Below, piece by piece: positions 1 to 5,919 of a stretch of 13,034 nucleotides of DNA; within the stretch, counting starts at the first letter, position 1, and every line of letters starts with the position of its first letter. The position numbers and the translations under genes were made by a program. Origin of the DNA: an uncultured Gemmatimonadota bacterium (GTDB lineage Bacteria > Gemmatimonadota > Gemmatimonadetes > Longimicrobiales > Gaopeijiaceae); assembly GCA_938030915.1 (NCBI GenBank), contig CALHIO010000278.1, forward strand, positions 1-13,034. The letters run 5' to 3'. The notes beneath the pieces were generated by a model that saw only the letters and a program-made list of their open reading frames with translations, had not been told where the DNA came from and did not search any database.

Positions 1-441
1 CCCGACACGCGCGTCGATTCGGAGATATCGATCGACTTCGGTGGGGAGCAGATCCGAATACTGCCCACCGTCGCACACTCGACCGGGGACCTGTCCGTCT
101 ATTTCACGGACGCGCGCGTGGCCCATCTCGGCGACGCGTTCCTCGTCAGCAATCCCATGATGTACCCGGGCACGGTCGATCCCGATGCCTTCCTGGATCG
201 GCTCGAACGCTTTCTGGACGCGATGCACCCGGAGACGGTCATCGTCGGTGGTCACGAGGAGGTTGCCGATCTGTTTGCTGTACGGGGACAGATCGCGGTC
301 ACGCGCGACGCGATGCGCTTTGTCCGGTCCTCGATCAGCGAGGGTCGCACGATCGAGGAGACGGCCCGGGCGGGGCAGGATCGGTTTCCGCCGCAGTGGA
401 CCGCGTTCTTTTACCAGCTCTTCACGCAGCCCGGGCGATAG
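1..441 (+). CDS. MBL-fold metallo-hydrolase, C-terminal part (5' truncated)
   Basis: The frame is open from base 1 to the TAG at 439-441, so about 146 C-terminal residues are visible and the start lies outside the window. Metallo-beta-lactamase-fold zinc ligands are recognisable: H-S-T-G-D at fragment residues 26-30 (the HxxGD-type His), the bridging Asp in H-L-G-D at 42-45, and the last His in G-G-H-E at 83-86. The N-terminal HxHxDH motif would be upstream of the window. The missing first half means the substrate cannot be named; lactonases, glyoxalase II-like enzymes and SoxH-like hydrolases share this pattern. The downstream helical tail (about residues 105-146) is typical of family members that act on small molecules. 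It converges on the M50 gene, 51 bases away. The fold assignment is firm; the specificity is unknown. Confidence 0.85.
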   Translation, partial: PDTRVDSEISIDFGGEQIRILPTVAHSTGDLSVYFTDARVAHLGDAFLVSNPMMYPGTVDPDAFLDRLERFLDAMHPETVIVGGHEEVADLFAVRGQIAVTRDAMRFVRSSISEGRTIEETARAGQDRFPPQWTAFFYQLFTQPGR

Positions 442-492
442 AGACGCTCCGCGCAGGGCCGTATCGACGGCACGCCTGCCACCCCGCGTGGC

Positions 493-1203
493 TCAGGCGT
501 CGTCGAAGGCCCGCACCATGAGCCACATGCTCACGAAGATCGCGATGAAGATCCAGAGTGCACCCCACATCGTTGCCGTGCCGATCCCGGTCGCTTCGGC
601 GAGCATCCGTGCGTCCGACTGAATCTCGGGTCGGTCGAGGACGTCGTCCTTGATGTCGAGAATTGCGTAGAGGGCGCTGGTCAGGCCGAGTGTCAGGAGA
701 AGGCGGCGGTTCCAGATCTCCCCGATGCGCCGTGAGGCCGTGACCATCGCAGCGCCGAAGAAGATGCCGAACGCGATCCCGAAGCCGCTGCGCACGAAGA
801 ACATCGTGAGCAGGATGACCATGACTCCGATGGCACCGTTGACCCAATCCTTGCGAATGCGGGGCTCGCCGGCGGCGCTGAACATGAGGGCGCCCCAGAG
901 GAGGCTCCCCAGATAGCCCGCGCTCATCGCGAGAATCGCGTTACCGCCGGTGAAATACGTCGCGCCGCCCTGATAGGGATCTAGCGTGATCCGGTCGACC
1001 GTACCCCCCGTCGTCCACACGGCGATCGCGTGGCTCAGCTCGTGGAGGAGCACGACAAAGATCTTCAGAGGATAGACGATCGGCGTGTCCCACAGGAACC
1101 AGAGTCCGGCGAAGACGAGCCCGAAGCCCAGAATGAAGCGCAGCTTTCCGTTCACCGTTCTCGTCCCGTACACCCTCGATTCGTCACTTGAGATACCACT
1201 CAA
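493..1203 (-). CDS. M50B-like membrane zinc metalloprotease
   Basis: A 236-residue polytopic membrane protein. The metalloprotease motif H-E-L-S-H is at residues 54-58 inside a hydrophobic segment, followed by S-A-G-Y-L-G-S at 94-100 and D-A-R-M at 197-200, matching the peptidase M50B-like pattern of compact site-2-protease-type proteins. About five or six hydrophobic segments are visible (roughly 23-38, 46-63, 88-110, 122-137, 140-155, 168-183 and 210-230). The start is uncertain. The listed TTG lies 4 bases after the stop of the upstream PPIase gene, but the purine-rich GGGAG directly abuts it, which is too close for a normal Shine-Dalgarno spacing. GTG codons at residues 11 and 17 are alternatives. 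The likely role is intramembrane or membrane-proximal proteolysis; the substrate is unknown. Probably cotranscribed with the PPIase. Confidence 0.82.
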   Translation of the reverse strand: MSGISSDESRVYGTRTVNGKLRFILGFGLVFAGLWFLWDTPIVYPLKIFVVLLHELSHAIAVWTTGGTVDRITLDPYQGGATYFTGGNAILAMSAGYLGSLLWGALMFSAAGEPRIRKDWVNGAIGVMVILLTMFFVRSGFGIAFGIFFGAAMVTASRRIGEIWNRRLLLTLGLTSALYAILDIKDDVLDRPEIQSDARMLAEATGIGTATMWGALWIFIAIFVSMWLMVRAFDDA

Positions 1204-1207
1204 CTCC

Positions 1208-2290
1208 CTACGGTTGCATGACCTGGGGGGTTCCAGGGACGTTAATCGGGTACCGCGCGTCGATCAGCGACCGATACGTGGAGAGCTCGGATCGTGAGAG
1301 ATTCACGTTTTGAGCCGGGTTCGACAGAGCCGCCAGCGCCCCCGCCGCGATCTGTTCGGTTGTCCAACCGTAGCGGAAGCCGAAGGTGGCCGAGAATCGG
1401 TACGCGAGATCGTCCCAGACACGCTCCAGCTCCGTCACCTCGCCCTGCGGTACCGCGAGACCCCGTCGTTCGGCCTCCTCTAGCGCGGCCGGCCGGCCCG
1501 TCTCGCGGTCCGCGCCCCCGCGCTCGTCCATCCATCCCTGGAGGACGTCACCCGGATCACCGAGCTGGTCGGCGACCGCCCGAGCGATGACGCTCCTGGC
1601 CTCCTCGAACGGTACGATCTCACGATCCTCGAGGCGCAGGATGTGATATCCGTACTGTGTCTCCGTCACCGGACTGATTTCGCCGGCCTCGAGCGCCAGC
1701 GCCGCAGCCCAGAACTCGGGGACCCACGATCCCTCCCGTCCCGGTGTCAGGAGACCCTGGCGCCCCTCGGCACCCGGTTCCTCCGAGAGGGCTGCCGCCG
1801 TCGCCGAGAAGTCGGCACCGCCTCGAAGCGACGCCATCGCGCGTCCCGCCTTCGCCTCGGCCTCGGCCCTATGGTCGGCTGACCGCCACCGCTCGCTGAA
1901 GAAGAGGATGTGTCGGACGGTGAGTTCCCATTCGGGGTTCGTCAGATACTGGGCCTCGAGTACGTCATCGCCGATGTCGGCAGCCTCGAGGGTCAGCTCG
2001 GCGGCGAGGATCTCGAGGAGGCGGTCCTCCGTCCATTCGGCGATCAGCGGCGTGCCCAGTGCCTCGGTCGAGGAGTCGGCTACGGCGAGGGCGAAGGCGG
2101 TGAGCTCCGCCAGAGACTGGCGCCGGGAGTCGGATAGCCCGAGAAGCTGGTCCTGCGAGTACGAGACGGGACCGACGGTCAGTGCTGGCGGCTCGGATTC
2201 TCCGCACCCGGAGGCGAGGAGCGTGGTGAGTACGATCCAGAGGACCGGTGCCGTCGAGCGGGTGATGCGGGGGGGTGGTACGGGATTCAT
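1208..2290 (-). CDS. Parvulin-type peptidyl-prolyl isomerase lipoprotein (PpiC/SurA-like)
   Basis: A 360-residue protein. The N-terminus has a hydrophobic stretch (residues 14-27) ending in A-S-G-C with Cys29, a lipobox, so a lipid-anchored envelope protein is predicted. The parvulin rotamase domain covers about residues 124-222: V-R-H-I-L-F at 125-130, G-G-A-D-F at 157-161, the S-E-E-P segment near 169-172, and the closing Q-Y-G-Y-H-I at 212-217. Helical flanks before and after resemble SurA/PrsA chaperone regions. Such proteins help fold outer-membrane or secreted proteins, in keeping with the many exported products encoded nearby. The open frame runs far upstream to 3166 but overlaps the CcdA-like gene there. 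The ATG at 2290 is chosen because it directly precedes the lipoprotein signal; its Shine-Dalgarno is weak. The stop is 4 bases before the start of the M50 gene. Confidence 0.86.
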   Translation of the reverse strand: MNPVPPPRITRSTAPVLWIVLTTLLASGCGESEPPALTVGPVSYSQDQLLGLSDSRRQSLAELTAFALAVADSSTEALGTPLIAEWTEDRLLEILAAELTLEAADIGDDVLEAQYLTNPEWELTVRHILFFSERWRSADHRAEAEAKAGRAMASLRGGADFSATAAALSEEPGAEGRQGLLTPGREGSWVPEFWAAALALEAGEISPVTETQYGYHILRLEDREIVPFEEARSVIARAVADQLGDPGDVLQGWMDERGGADRETGRPAALEEAERRGLAVPQGEVTELERVWDDLAYRFSATFGFRYGWTTEQIAAGALAALSNPAQNVNLSRSELSTYRSLIDARYPINVPGTPQVMQP

Positions 2291-2416
2291 CGAGGGAAAG
2301 TGGCCCCGATGAGAAGCGGCGTCACCCCGCACAGCGGGTTGGACCGGTGAGAACAGAACGCCGTACCTTGTTGGGCAAAGAGGCCACCCGGCCTCGCGGA
2401 CCCGAGCCGAAAGTGA
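2291..2416. promoter_or_regulatory. Divergent intergenic region between PPIase and CcdA-like genes
   Basis: A 126-base spacer between two divergently transcribed genes, so it should carry promoters for both directions. On the plus strand TTG at 2339-2341 is followed 22 bases later by TACCTTG (2364-2370). This resembles the TTG-N19-23-TAnnTTTG promoter form known from Bacteroidetes, short by one T. No convincing sigma-70 -35/-10 pair was seen. The role rests on gene orientation; the boxes are speculative. Confidence 0.3.
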
Positions 2417-3145
2417 ATGCTCTTCTCTCTCTTGCAGATCGAACCCGCCGGTGGCCTCGCTGAAGCGTTGTCGAGCAGTCCGCTGATCGCGCTGGGCGCC
2501 ATGTTCGGTGCGGGGGTGGTGACGAGCCTCACGCCGTGCGTCTACCCGATGATCCCGATCACGAGTGCTGTGATCGCCGGCACGGCGCGGGAGGATCAGC
2601 CGAAGTCCCGTACCGTCGGGCTGACGCTCACGTACGCAGTCGGACTGGCGATGCTCTACGCGACCCTGGGAGCGATCGCGGGTCTGACGGGTCAGCTCTT
2701 CGGTACGGTCAGCGCGAACCCGTGGGCGCTGTTCGCGATCGGGAACCTGCTCGTCGTCTTCGCGCTCGCCATGCTCGACGTGCTGCCGGTACCGGTGCCC
2801 CGAAAGCTTCTGGAGCGCGCGTCGCAGAGTGACGGCGGATCGTACGGCGCAGTCTTCGTCATGGGGGCCATGTCGGGTGTCGTAGCGGCCCCGTGCGGAG
2901 CTCCAGCCTTCGCGGTCGTGCTCACGTGGGTGGCCGCGACCCAGGCCGGCCTCATGGGCTTCGTTTACCTCTTCGTCTTCTCGCTTGGCATGACGTCGCT
3001 TCTCATCGCCGTGGGTCTCTTCTCCGGCACGGTGACGATGTTGCCGAAGTCCGGACAGTGGATGGTGTGGGTCAAACGCGCAGCTGCGGTGATCATGCTG
3101 GCCATGGCGGAGTATTACTTCATGTCCGCGGGATACAATCTGTGA
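2417..3145 (+). CDS. DsbD/CcdA-type transmembrane thiol-electron carrier
   Basis: A 242-residue protein with about six hydrophobic segments (roughly 22-50, 67-91, 102-122, 143-170, 176-205 and 215-235). It matches the cytochrome c biogenesis/DsbD transmembrane family: the paired membrane cysteines appear as S-L-T-P-C41-V-Y-P-M-I-P and V-A-A-P-C160-G-A-P. In this family the two cysteines accept electrons from cytoplasmic thioredoxin and pass them to thiol proteins outside the membrane. There is no N-terminal DsbD alpha domain and no fused C-terminal thioredoxin domain. The separate thioredoxin-like gene 8 bases downstream probably supplies the periplasmic partner. The start ATG at 2417 gives a protein beginning just before the first membrane segment; the Shine-Dalgarno is weak. 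CcdA in the strict sense is a close alternative name. Confidence 0.9.
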   Translation: MLFSLLQIEPAGGLAEALSSSPLIALGAMFGAGVVTSLTPCVYPMIPITSAVIAGTAREDQPKSRTVGLTLTYAVGLAMLYATLGAIAGLTGQLFGTVSANPWALFAIGNLLVVFALAMLDVLPVPVPRKLLERASQSDGGSYGAVFVMGAMSGVVAAPCGAPAFAVVLTWVAATQAGLMGFVYLFVFSLGMTSLLIAVGLFSGTVTMLPKSGQWMVWVKRAAAVIMLAMAEYYFMSAGYNL

Positions 3146-3153
3146 GGGACTCG

Positions 3154-3687
3154 ATGATGGACTCACCGTCGATGCGCCGTTCGCGCCGGATCGCTTCGAT
3201 CGCGCTGGCGATGCTCATGGCCCTGCCGGTTGGGCTGTATGCGCAGAGTGGGGGAGTGTCCCTGGCCCTCGGAACTCCGGGGCCGACGGCCGAACTGGAA
3301 GACCTGGAGGGCAACGTGGTCTCCCTGCTCGACTACGTCGAAGCCGGGAAGCCGGCCGTGCTGGAGTTCTGGGCGACGTGGTGCGAGCAGTGCGAGGCAC
3401 TGCAGCCCCAATTCGACGAGCTCCAGACTCGGTATGGCGATCAGGTCAGCGTCGTGGCCGTCGCCGTGGGGGTGTCCCAGAGCGTTCGTCGCGTGAAGCG
3501 GCACCTGGCCGATCACGACCCGGGGTATCCGTTTCTCTTCGACAGGCGCGGCGCTGCGGTGCGCGCGTACAACGCGACCACGACGTCGATCGTCGTGATG
3601 CTGGACGCGGAGGGGAACGTGGCCTACACCGGCGTCGGAACCGAACAGGACATCCTGGGCGCGGTGCAGGGGCTGCTCGGCAGCTGA
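3154..3687 (+). CDS. Exported thioredoxin-like protein with CEQC active site
   Basis: A 177-residue protein with an N-terminal signal peptide (RRSRR followed by a hydrophobic core, predicted cut after A30 in L-Y-A, leaving Gln31). The thioredoxin/TlpA-type fold is shown by E-F-W-A-T-W-C77-E-Q-C80, a strand-rich V-S-V-V-A-V-A-V segment (98-105), and the closing V-V-M-L-D-A-E-G (147-154). The active site is CEQC rather than CGPC, and the residue aligned to the usually invariant cis-proline appears to be Ser145. The gene follows the DsbD/CcdA-like gene by 8 bases with GAGGG 5 bases before the ATG at 3154, so it is probably in the same operon and draws electrons from that protein. A second ATG at 3157 is possible. 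Possible substrates include cytochrome c apoproteins or the nearby selenocysteine peroxiredoxin; neither is shown by the sequence. Confidence 0.88.
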   Translation: MMDSPSMRRSRRIASIALAMLMALPVGLYAQSGGVSLALGTPGPTAELEDLEGNVVSLLDYVEAGKPAVLEFWATWCEQCEALQPQFDELQTRYGDQVSVVAVAVGVSQSVRRVKRHLADHDPGYPFLFDRRGAAVRAYNATTTSIVVMLDAEGNVAYTGVGTEQDILGAVQGLLGS

Positions 3688-3739
3688 GGCCGCAGTCCGA
3701 CGACGACATTCGGCCGCGGAGCGACCCACCCGAAAAGGA

Positions 3740-3775
3740 ACGGGCCCGGCGGGGAGACCTCCCCGCCGGGCCCGT
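3740..3775. terminator. Bidirectional intrinsic terminator, 16-bp perfect stem
   Basis: The left arm at 3740-3755 and the right arm at 3760-3775 are perfect reverse complements (16 bp) around the 4-base loop GACC. The stem lies 52 bases after the thioredoxin-like gene (+) and 71 bases after the end of the peroxiredoxin gene (-). Reading on the minus strand, the stem is followed by TCCTTTTC, a good T-rich tail. On the plus strand the tail is only CTTCGTTC. It therefore probably ends transcripts from both sides, more efficiently from the minus strand. Confidence 0.85.
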
Positions 3776-3791
3776 CTTCGTTCGCACGAAG
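3776..3791. repeat. Second hairpin abutting the terminator
   Basis: CTTCGT (3776-3781) and ACGAAG (3786-3791) form a 6-bp perfect stem with loop TCGC. It starts at the base immediately after the 16-bp terminator stem. On the plus strand it could stack on that stem and strengthen the terminator, or protect the transcript end. The pairing is seen directly; the function is inferred. Confidence 0.45.
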
Positions 3792-3846
3792 GGTGGCCGC
3801 CCGACATGACCGACGCATCGGCCGTCCGAACCGCCTGTGACTCGCC

Positions 3847-4440
3847 TCAGCCCTCCTCGGGCTCGGGCGTCACACGGTCGACCGCCTCGGCGAGTTCCTC
3901 ATACGCCATCGGATCGTTCTGGTTGAACGCCGGGATCACATGTGCGATGCGGCCGTCCGGCCCCACCACGATCACGGCCCGACTGTCGACCATGTTGTTA
4001 TCGCGCAGACCACCGCCGAATGCGGCATAGGTCGCGCCGTCGTTCTCGGCATCACTCAGGAAGAGGTACGGGAAGTCCTCGTCCTTGAGCCACGAAGCGC
4101 CCTCCGCCGGAGAGTCGTTCGAGATGCCCATCACGACCACGTTTCGTCCTTCGTTGAACAGACTTGCGTACTGATCACGGTACGCTCTCATCTGGACTGT
4201 TCAGCCACGTGTTCTAACGCGGAAGAAGAACGCGAGGACGACGGTTTCGCCGCGGTAATCGCTCAGGGTGACGGGGTCTTCGAGGACTCCATGACGGGTC
4301 GCGCCGGGAAGCGCGAAGTCCGGAGCCATCTCACCCACGGCCAGAAGGCCGCTCTCCTGAGCACCGGCGTCGACCGGGCCGCCCATCACGAACGCCCCCG
4401 CGAGAAGCACGACACAGATCGCTGTACGCATCTGGTCCAT
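3847..4440 (-). CDS. Exported selenocysteine-containing peroxiredoxin (TGA read-through)
   Basis: A 197-residue AhpC/TSA-type peroxiredoxin if the TGA at 4203-4201 is read as selenocysteine (U80). The frame is unbroken on both sides: residues 33-79 carry M-A-P-D-F-A-L-P, L-S-D-Y-R-G and V-V-L-A-F-F-F, then T77-R-G-U80-T-V-Q, and residues 84-197 continue with Y-R-D-Q-Y, V-V-V-M-G-I-S-N-D-S and the conserved Arg154 in D-S-R-A-V-I-V-V. U80 occupies the peroxidatic Cys position (TxxC) used to reduce peroxides. The N-terminus has a signal peptide ending A-G-A before Gln28, so the enzyme should act outside the cytoplasm. The only Cys codon is in the signal peptide, so there is no resolving Cys. The start at 4440 has AGGAG only 1 base upstream; ATG at 4431 (10-base spacing) may be the real start and would make it U77. 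The Pro of PxxxTxxC appears to be Phe73. A nonsense-mutated Cys gene is the main alternative, but the downstream hairpin argues against it. Confidence 0.85.
4155..4203 (-). promoter_or_regulatory. Bacterial SECIS-like stem-loop downstream of the in-frame TGA
   Basis: On the minus strand the TGA itself begins an outer 7-bp stem: TGAACAG (4203-4197) pairs with CTGTTCA (4161-4155). Inside, GCGTAC (4185-4180) pairs perfectly with GTACGC (4171-4166), closing the 8-base apical loop CGTGATCA (4179-4172). The apical loop begins 22 nucleotides after the TGA and has G at its second position. Both fit the known bacterial SECIS pattern (loop about 16-37 nt after UGA, G among the first two loop bases), which SelB recognises to insert selenocysteine. 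The internal loop is asymmetric (11 and 4 nt). Geometry is seen directly; SelB binding is inferred. Confidence 0.78.
4201..4203 (-). other. Recoded TGA: selenocysteine codon
   Basis: TGA on the minus strand, in frame with the peroxiredoxin sequence before and after it. It sits where the family has its peroxidatic Cys (T-x-x-C). The context T-R-G-[TGA]-T-V-Q matches the G-C-T motif of peroxiredoxins with only the Cys replaced. Confidence 0.83.
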
Positions 4441-4484
4441 TCTCCTGAGAGTTCGGAAGGGTACATGACGGTAATGTGGGGCTG

Positions 4485-4500
4485 GGCCCGACAACGGGCC
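4485..4500. repeat. Short hairpin upstream of the peroxiredoxin gene
   Basis: GGCCCG (4485-4490) and CGGGCC (4495-4500) form a 6-bp stem with loop ACAA, 45 bases upstream of the peroxiredoxin start on the minus strand. It may form part of the transcript end of the preceding PPC gene together with the hairpin at 4520-4552. It lacks a T tail. Confidence 0.3.
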
Positions 4501-4519
4501 AGATGGGCCTCGACGAGCA

Positions 4520-4552
4520 GGCGCGTGCCGATCCCTCGGGCCGGCACGCGCC
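4520..4552. terminator. Possible terminator hairpin after the PPC-repeat gene
   Basis: GGCGCGTGCCG (4520-4530) and CGGCACGCGCC (4542-4552) are perfect 11-bp reverse complements with an 11-base loop. The hairpin begins 7 bases after the stop of the minus-strand PPC-repeat gene, where a terminator would be expected. No T-run follows on the minus strand, so it may be weak, factor-assisted or mainly stabilising, and the peroxiredoxin gene downstream could still receive read-through. Confidence 0.45.
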
Positions 4553-4558
4553 GCCCGA

Positions 4559-5905
4559 TCAGCGTCCCTGCCGAATGACGCGGAGTCGATACGGCCCGAC
4601 CGCGGACGCATCGAAGCCGGTCACCACGATCCGGAGCTGGCCGCTCAGGACCGCGGTCGTCTCGATGCGTGCGTGCGTCATCCCCAAGCCGTCGTCGTCC
4701 ATCAGCGGGGTAAGGATGCCCGGACCATCGAGATAGAGGACGGCGTCGAAGTCGTCCGAAATGAGCTCGATCACCAAACGGTCCCCCTGCTCGACGGCTA
4801 CGCTCCACGTCTGGGCGGGTGCCCCGGACGTGAGGATCCCCACGGAAGCGTCGAGGACGCCGAACCGTTCCGTGCCGATACGGATGCGACCGGCCGAGGC
4901 TGCGGGCAGTCGGCTGAGCTCGGACGCCTCTACGGTCGCCCCGCCGAAGGGCTCCGCGGCGAAGTCCACACAGCCCCCGGGCTCGAGTGGCGGAGGGTCC
5001 TCCGAGACGCGGAGCATGAAGCGGCCACCCATGTCTTCGTGGAATGAGCCGACGAGCAACGTGACCGGGCCGGAGACGTCAGGCCCGATCTCAAGGCGCG
5101 TATTGCAACCGCTCGCACCGATCCCGTCATCGTTGAAGAGCTGGCCCCCAATGCCTGGGCCGACGGCGTAGGCGAGCGGATCGAAGTCGTCGGAGACGAC
5201 GTCGACGAAGACGGTCGAGCCTCCGACCAGCTCGAGCGACCACGGCTGGATCGTGCGGCCGTCCCCCGGATGCCGGGCCCCGTCGAGGGGCAGACGACCG
5301 TCGACCTCGCCGCCGACCGCGACGGCACGGCCCTCCGTCGGCAACGCCGCGAGACTTGCAAGAGCGGCTTCGTCCAGCCCTGAGTCATCGAAAGGCGTGT
5401 CGCCGGAGGTCATGCCATCGAAGTCGGGGGTCTCGCACCCCTCGAGGTCTGCGGCCGAGAGCTCCTCGACCGACAGCGTGAAGGTACCGGGTGAGCCGTC
5501 GAGGGAGGCGGCCACGATCCGATGATCACCGGCCGTGTCCGGCAGGAAGCAGATCCGGGCGTCGAGATTTCCACCGCTGTCGTCATCGACCAGGCCGGGG
5601 GGAAGCCCCGGACCAACCGCGAAGAGGTAGGCGTCGAAGTCGGAGGACCGAAGATCGACGCGGAGCCCGGTCCCCGGTGTGGCGGTCAGTGACCACACCT
5701 GAACGCGCAGGCCGTCTCCGGAGACGAGATCCGAGGCGTGGAGCTGACCCTGAAGGGTCATCCCCGCCGCGATCGCCCGTCCCTCGGTGTCGATCACAGA
5801 GTAGATGGACCGGTCCTGCGCGGTGAGCGGGGTGCTCGCGAGCAACATACCGCAGCCCACCAGGATGACAGCCCAGATTCCAGATCTCGGGGCGGGATGA
5901 GGCAT
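4559..5905 (-). CDS. Secreted protein with three PPC-like beta-domain repeats
   Basis: A 448-residue protein with a signal peptide (hydrophobic core about 11-25, predicted cut after A29 in L-T-A, leaving Gln30). The mature part holds three divergent copies of one beta-rich module. Each has a W-S-L/V strand start (W71, W222, W368), an S-D-F-D or S-D-D-F-D turn (88-91, 238-242, 383-387), a V/D-G-P-G motif (98-100, 249-251, 394-396) and an acidic D-D-D or N-D-D turn (107-109, 258-260, 403-405). This matches bacterial pre-peptidase C-terminal (PPC) domains, which usually flank secreted peptidases and bind or support them. No catalytic domain is present. A pair of cysteines in each of the first two repeats and the linker suggests disulfides. 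The start ATG has GGAG 8 bases upstream and lies 14 bases after the M20 dipeptidase stop, so the two are almost certainly cotranscribed. The exact role is unknown. Confidence 0.83.
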   Translation of the reverse strand: MPHPAPRSGIWAVILVGCGMLLASTPLTAQDRSIYSVIDTEGRAIAAGMTLQGQLHASDLVSGDGLRVQVWSLTATPGTGLRVDLRSSDFDAYLFAVGPGLPPGLVDDDSGGNLDARICFLPDTAGDHRIVAASLDGSPGTFTLSVEELSAADLEGCETPDFDGMTSGDTPFDDSGLDEAALASLAALPTEGRAVAVGGEVDGRLPLDGARHPGDGRTIQPWSLELVGGSTVFVDVVSDDFDPLAYAVGPGIGGQLFNDDGIGASGCNTRLEIGPDVSGPVTLLVGSFHEDMGGRFMLRVSEDPPPLEPGGCVDFAAEPFGGATVEASELSRLPAASAGRIRIGTERFGVLDASVGILTSGAPAQTWSVAVEQGDRLVIELISDDFDAVLYLDGPGILTPLMDDDGLGMTHARIETTAVLSGQLRIVVTGFDASAVGPYRLRVIRQGR

Positions 5906-5919
5906 CGAGGGGGCTCCGA

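Noticed and set aside
458..471. Hairpin GCCGT-ATCG-ACGGC between the MBL and M50 genes as a terminator
   Set aside because: Only 5 bp with no T-run on either strand; such stems are expected by chance in GC-rich DNA.
2893..3153. Upstream extension of the thioredoxin-like frame inside the CcdA-like gene
   Set aside because: The extension is shadow sequence; GAGGG with a 5-base spacing and the signal peptide fix the start at 3154.
2291..3166. Long upstream extension of the PPIase frame on the minus strand
   Set aside because: It would overlap the CcdA-like gene on the opposite strand. Its sequence is Arg/His-rich shadow translation, and a clean lipoprotein signal begins at 2290.
3847..4191. 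A separate small gene starting at the ATG at 4191, with the 4201-4440 part as an independent gene or pseudogene fragment
   Set aside because: Both parts are in one frame, together make one full peroxiredoxin, and the ATG at 4191 has no ribosome binding site. The TGA lies at the catalytic position with a SECIS-like hairpin.
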